From Prevotella sp. (lineage in GTDB: Bacteria > Bacteroidota > Bacteroidia > Bacteroidales > Dysgonomonadaceae), in NCBI GenBank assembly GCA_031263965.1, contig JAISES010000191.1, positions 1 to 17,979 of the forward strand: a stretch of 17,979 bases of DNA, in the 5' to 3' direction. Within the stretch, counting starts at the first letter, position 1. Each line of letters opens with the position of its first letter. Positions 17,189-17,979 of this stretch are shown here, one piece after another. Both the position numbers and the translations under genes were made by a program. The notes below the pieces were generated by a model, which saw only the letters and a program-made list of their open reading frames with translations, searched no databases and had not been told where the DNA came from.

Positions 17189-17458
17189 ATGAGTCGTTCG
17201 TTAAAAAAAGGCCCGTATATTAATGTTAAGCTTGAGAAAAAAGTCTTGGCTATGAATGAGTCAGGTAAAAAAGCTGTAGTTAAAACATGGGCAAGAGCTT
17301 CGATGATATCACCCGACTTTGTAGGCCATACTGTTGCTGTTCACAACGGAAATAAATTTATTCCCGTATATATAACAGAAAACATGGTAGGTCACAAATT
17401 AGGGGAATTTGCGCTTACACGTACATTCCGCGGACATGGTGGTAACAAGAAAAAATAA
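17189..17458 (+). CDS. rpsS: 30S ribosomal protein S19
   Basis: S19 forms part of the 30S head with S13 and contacts the A-site tRNA region. The 89 residues carry [18 protein letters not shown], the core [20 protein letters not shown], the [20 protein letters not shown] motif and the [10 protein letters not shown] end, all typical. The gap from rplB is 25 bases and no Shine-Dalgarno sequence is visible. Confidence 0.99.
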   Translation: MSRSLKKGPYINVKLEKKVLAMNESGKKAVVKTWARASMISPDFVGHTVAVHNGNKFIPVYITENMVGHKLGEFALTRTFRGHGGNKKK

Positions 17459-17502
17459 TTGAAGCAGCCAATAATTAATTAAAAAAGAAAACATTAAAAA
17501 TA

Positions 17503-17910
17503 ATGGGTAAGAGAAAACGTATAGCAGCTGAAGCAAGAAAAGAAGCTCAAAGGACTATTTCTTTTGCTAAGTTGAACGATGTACCGACTTCGCCCCGGAA
17601 AATGCGCCTTGTGGCAGATATGATCCGTGGTGTGGAAGCGTTCAGAGCACTTGGCGTACTGAAATACTCAAATAAGGAAGCTGCTGCTAAATTAGAAAAA
17701 CTATTACGTTCAGCTATCGCAAACTGGGAAGCTAAAAATGAACGTAAAGCCGAAAGTGGTGAACTATTTGTGTCATTGATAAACGTAGACGGAGGCGCCA
17801 TGCTCAAAAGAATGCGTCCGGCCCCGCAAGGAAGAGGTTATAGAATCCGTAAACGCTCGAATCATGTAACACTTCACGTAGATACACTTAATAAAGAAAA
17901 TCAAAATTAA
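17503..17910 (+). CDS. rplV: 50S ribosomal protein L22
   Basis: L22 lines the exit tunnel through a beta-hairpin and binds all six domains of 23S rRNA. The 135 residues include [19 protein letters not shown] at about 28-46, the helix [16 protein letters not shown], and the tunnel hairpin [20 protein letters not shown] near 97-116, followed by RSNHVTLHV. The N-terminal extension (about 20 basic residues before the family core) is usual for this phylum. The upstream gap of 44 bases is A-rich and has no Shine-Dalgarno sequence. Confidence 0.98.
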   Translation: MGKRKRIAAEARKEAQRTISFAKLNDVPTSPRKMRLVADMIRGVEAFRALGVLKYSNKEAAAKLEKLLRSAIANWEAKNERKAESGELFVSLINVDGGAMLKRMRPAPQGRGYRIRKRSNHVTLHVDTLNKENQN

Positions 17911-17917
17911 TTAGCAG

Positions 17918-17979
17918 ATGGGACAAAAAGTAAATCCAATAGCAAATCGTTTAGGTATCATCCGCGGATGGGATTCTAA
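17918..17979 (+). CDS. rpsC: 30S ribosomal protein S3, 5' end only
   Basis: Twenty codons are present before the window ends. They read MGQKVNPIANRLGIIRGWDS, which matches the S3 N-terminus (G-Q-K-V-N-P and G-W-x-S). S3 follows L22 in every S10 operon I know of, 7 bases after the rplV stop here. The rest of the gene lies beyond the right edge. Confidence 0.96.
   Translation, partial: MGQKVNPIANRLGIIRGWDS

Noticed and set aside
1..17979. CRISPR arrays, tRNA or rRNA genes, insertion sequences
   Set aside because: I saw no evenly spaced direct repeats, cloverleaf-type sequence, rRNA sequence or transposase coding region.

Overview
The window looks like a chromosomal segment from a member of the Bacteroidota, most likely order Bacteroidales. 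Three things point there: the ribosomal gene order rpsL-rpsG-fusA-rpsJ-rplC-rplD-rplW-rplB-rpsS-rplV-rpsC (str and S10 operons joined), protein sequences typical of that phylum, and promoters matching the TTTG / TAnnTTTG consensus instead of -35/-10 sigma70 boxes. A family such as Dysgonomonadaceae is possible, but I cannot fix a genus from sequence alone.

Layout. Positions 1-4505 (minus strand) hold uvrA (3' end cut by the window edge), a membrane acyltransferase and ispE; the last two abut and are probably cotranscribed. Positions 4738-7916 (plus strand) hold a thiamine pyrophosphokinase, a FabK/nitronate-monooxygenase-type flavoprotein and a lipoprotein lytic transglycosylase (MltF type). 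Positions 7918-8742 (minus) hold a YycJ/WalJ-type metallo-beta-lactamase-fold hydrolase, convergent with mltF at a 1-base gap. Positions 8960-10738 (plus) hold a lone, AT-rich gene for a five-helix membrane protein. Its cytoplasmic domain looks TIR/SEFIR-like and its C-terminal extracytoplasmic domain looks like a PstS-type periplasmic binding protein. Positions 10862-17979 (plus) are a textbook promoter, a long leader and the str/S10 ribosomal operon, running off the right edge within rpsC.

How the genes work together. The left half is housekeeping: DNA repair, isoprenoid precursor synthesis, thiamine diphosphate formation, lipid redox chemistry and peptidoglycan turnover. The right half is the translation core: S12, S7, EF-G, S10, L3, L4, L23, L2, S19, L22, S3. 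The one gene that fits neither is the 592-residue membrane protein. Its proposed architecture (ligand-binding fold outside, one crossing helix, TIR-like fold inside) suggests a transmembrane sensor or defence receptor, and it is the best candidate here for an undescribed system.

Other items deserving a second look are a 144-bp inverted repeat built from 7-bp units inserted between rpsJ and rplC, two intercistronic hairpins in the str operon, a perfect Shine-Dalgarno sequence before rplW in a phylum that seldom uses them, and a degenerate first zinc site in UvrA.
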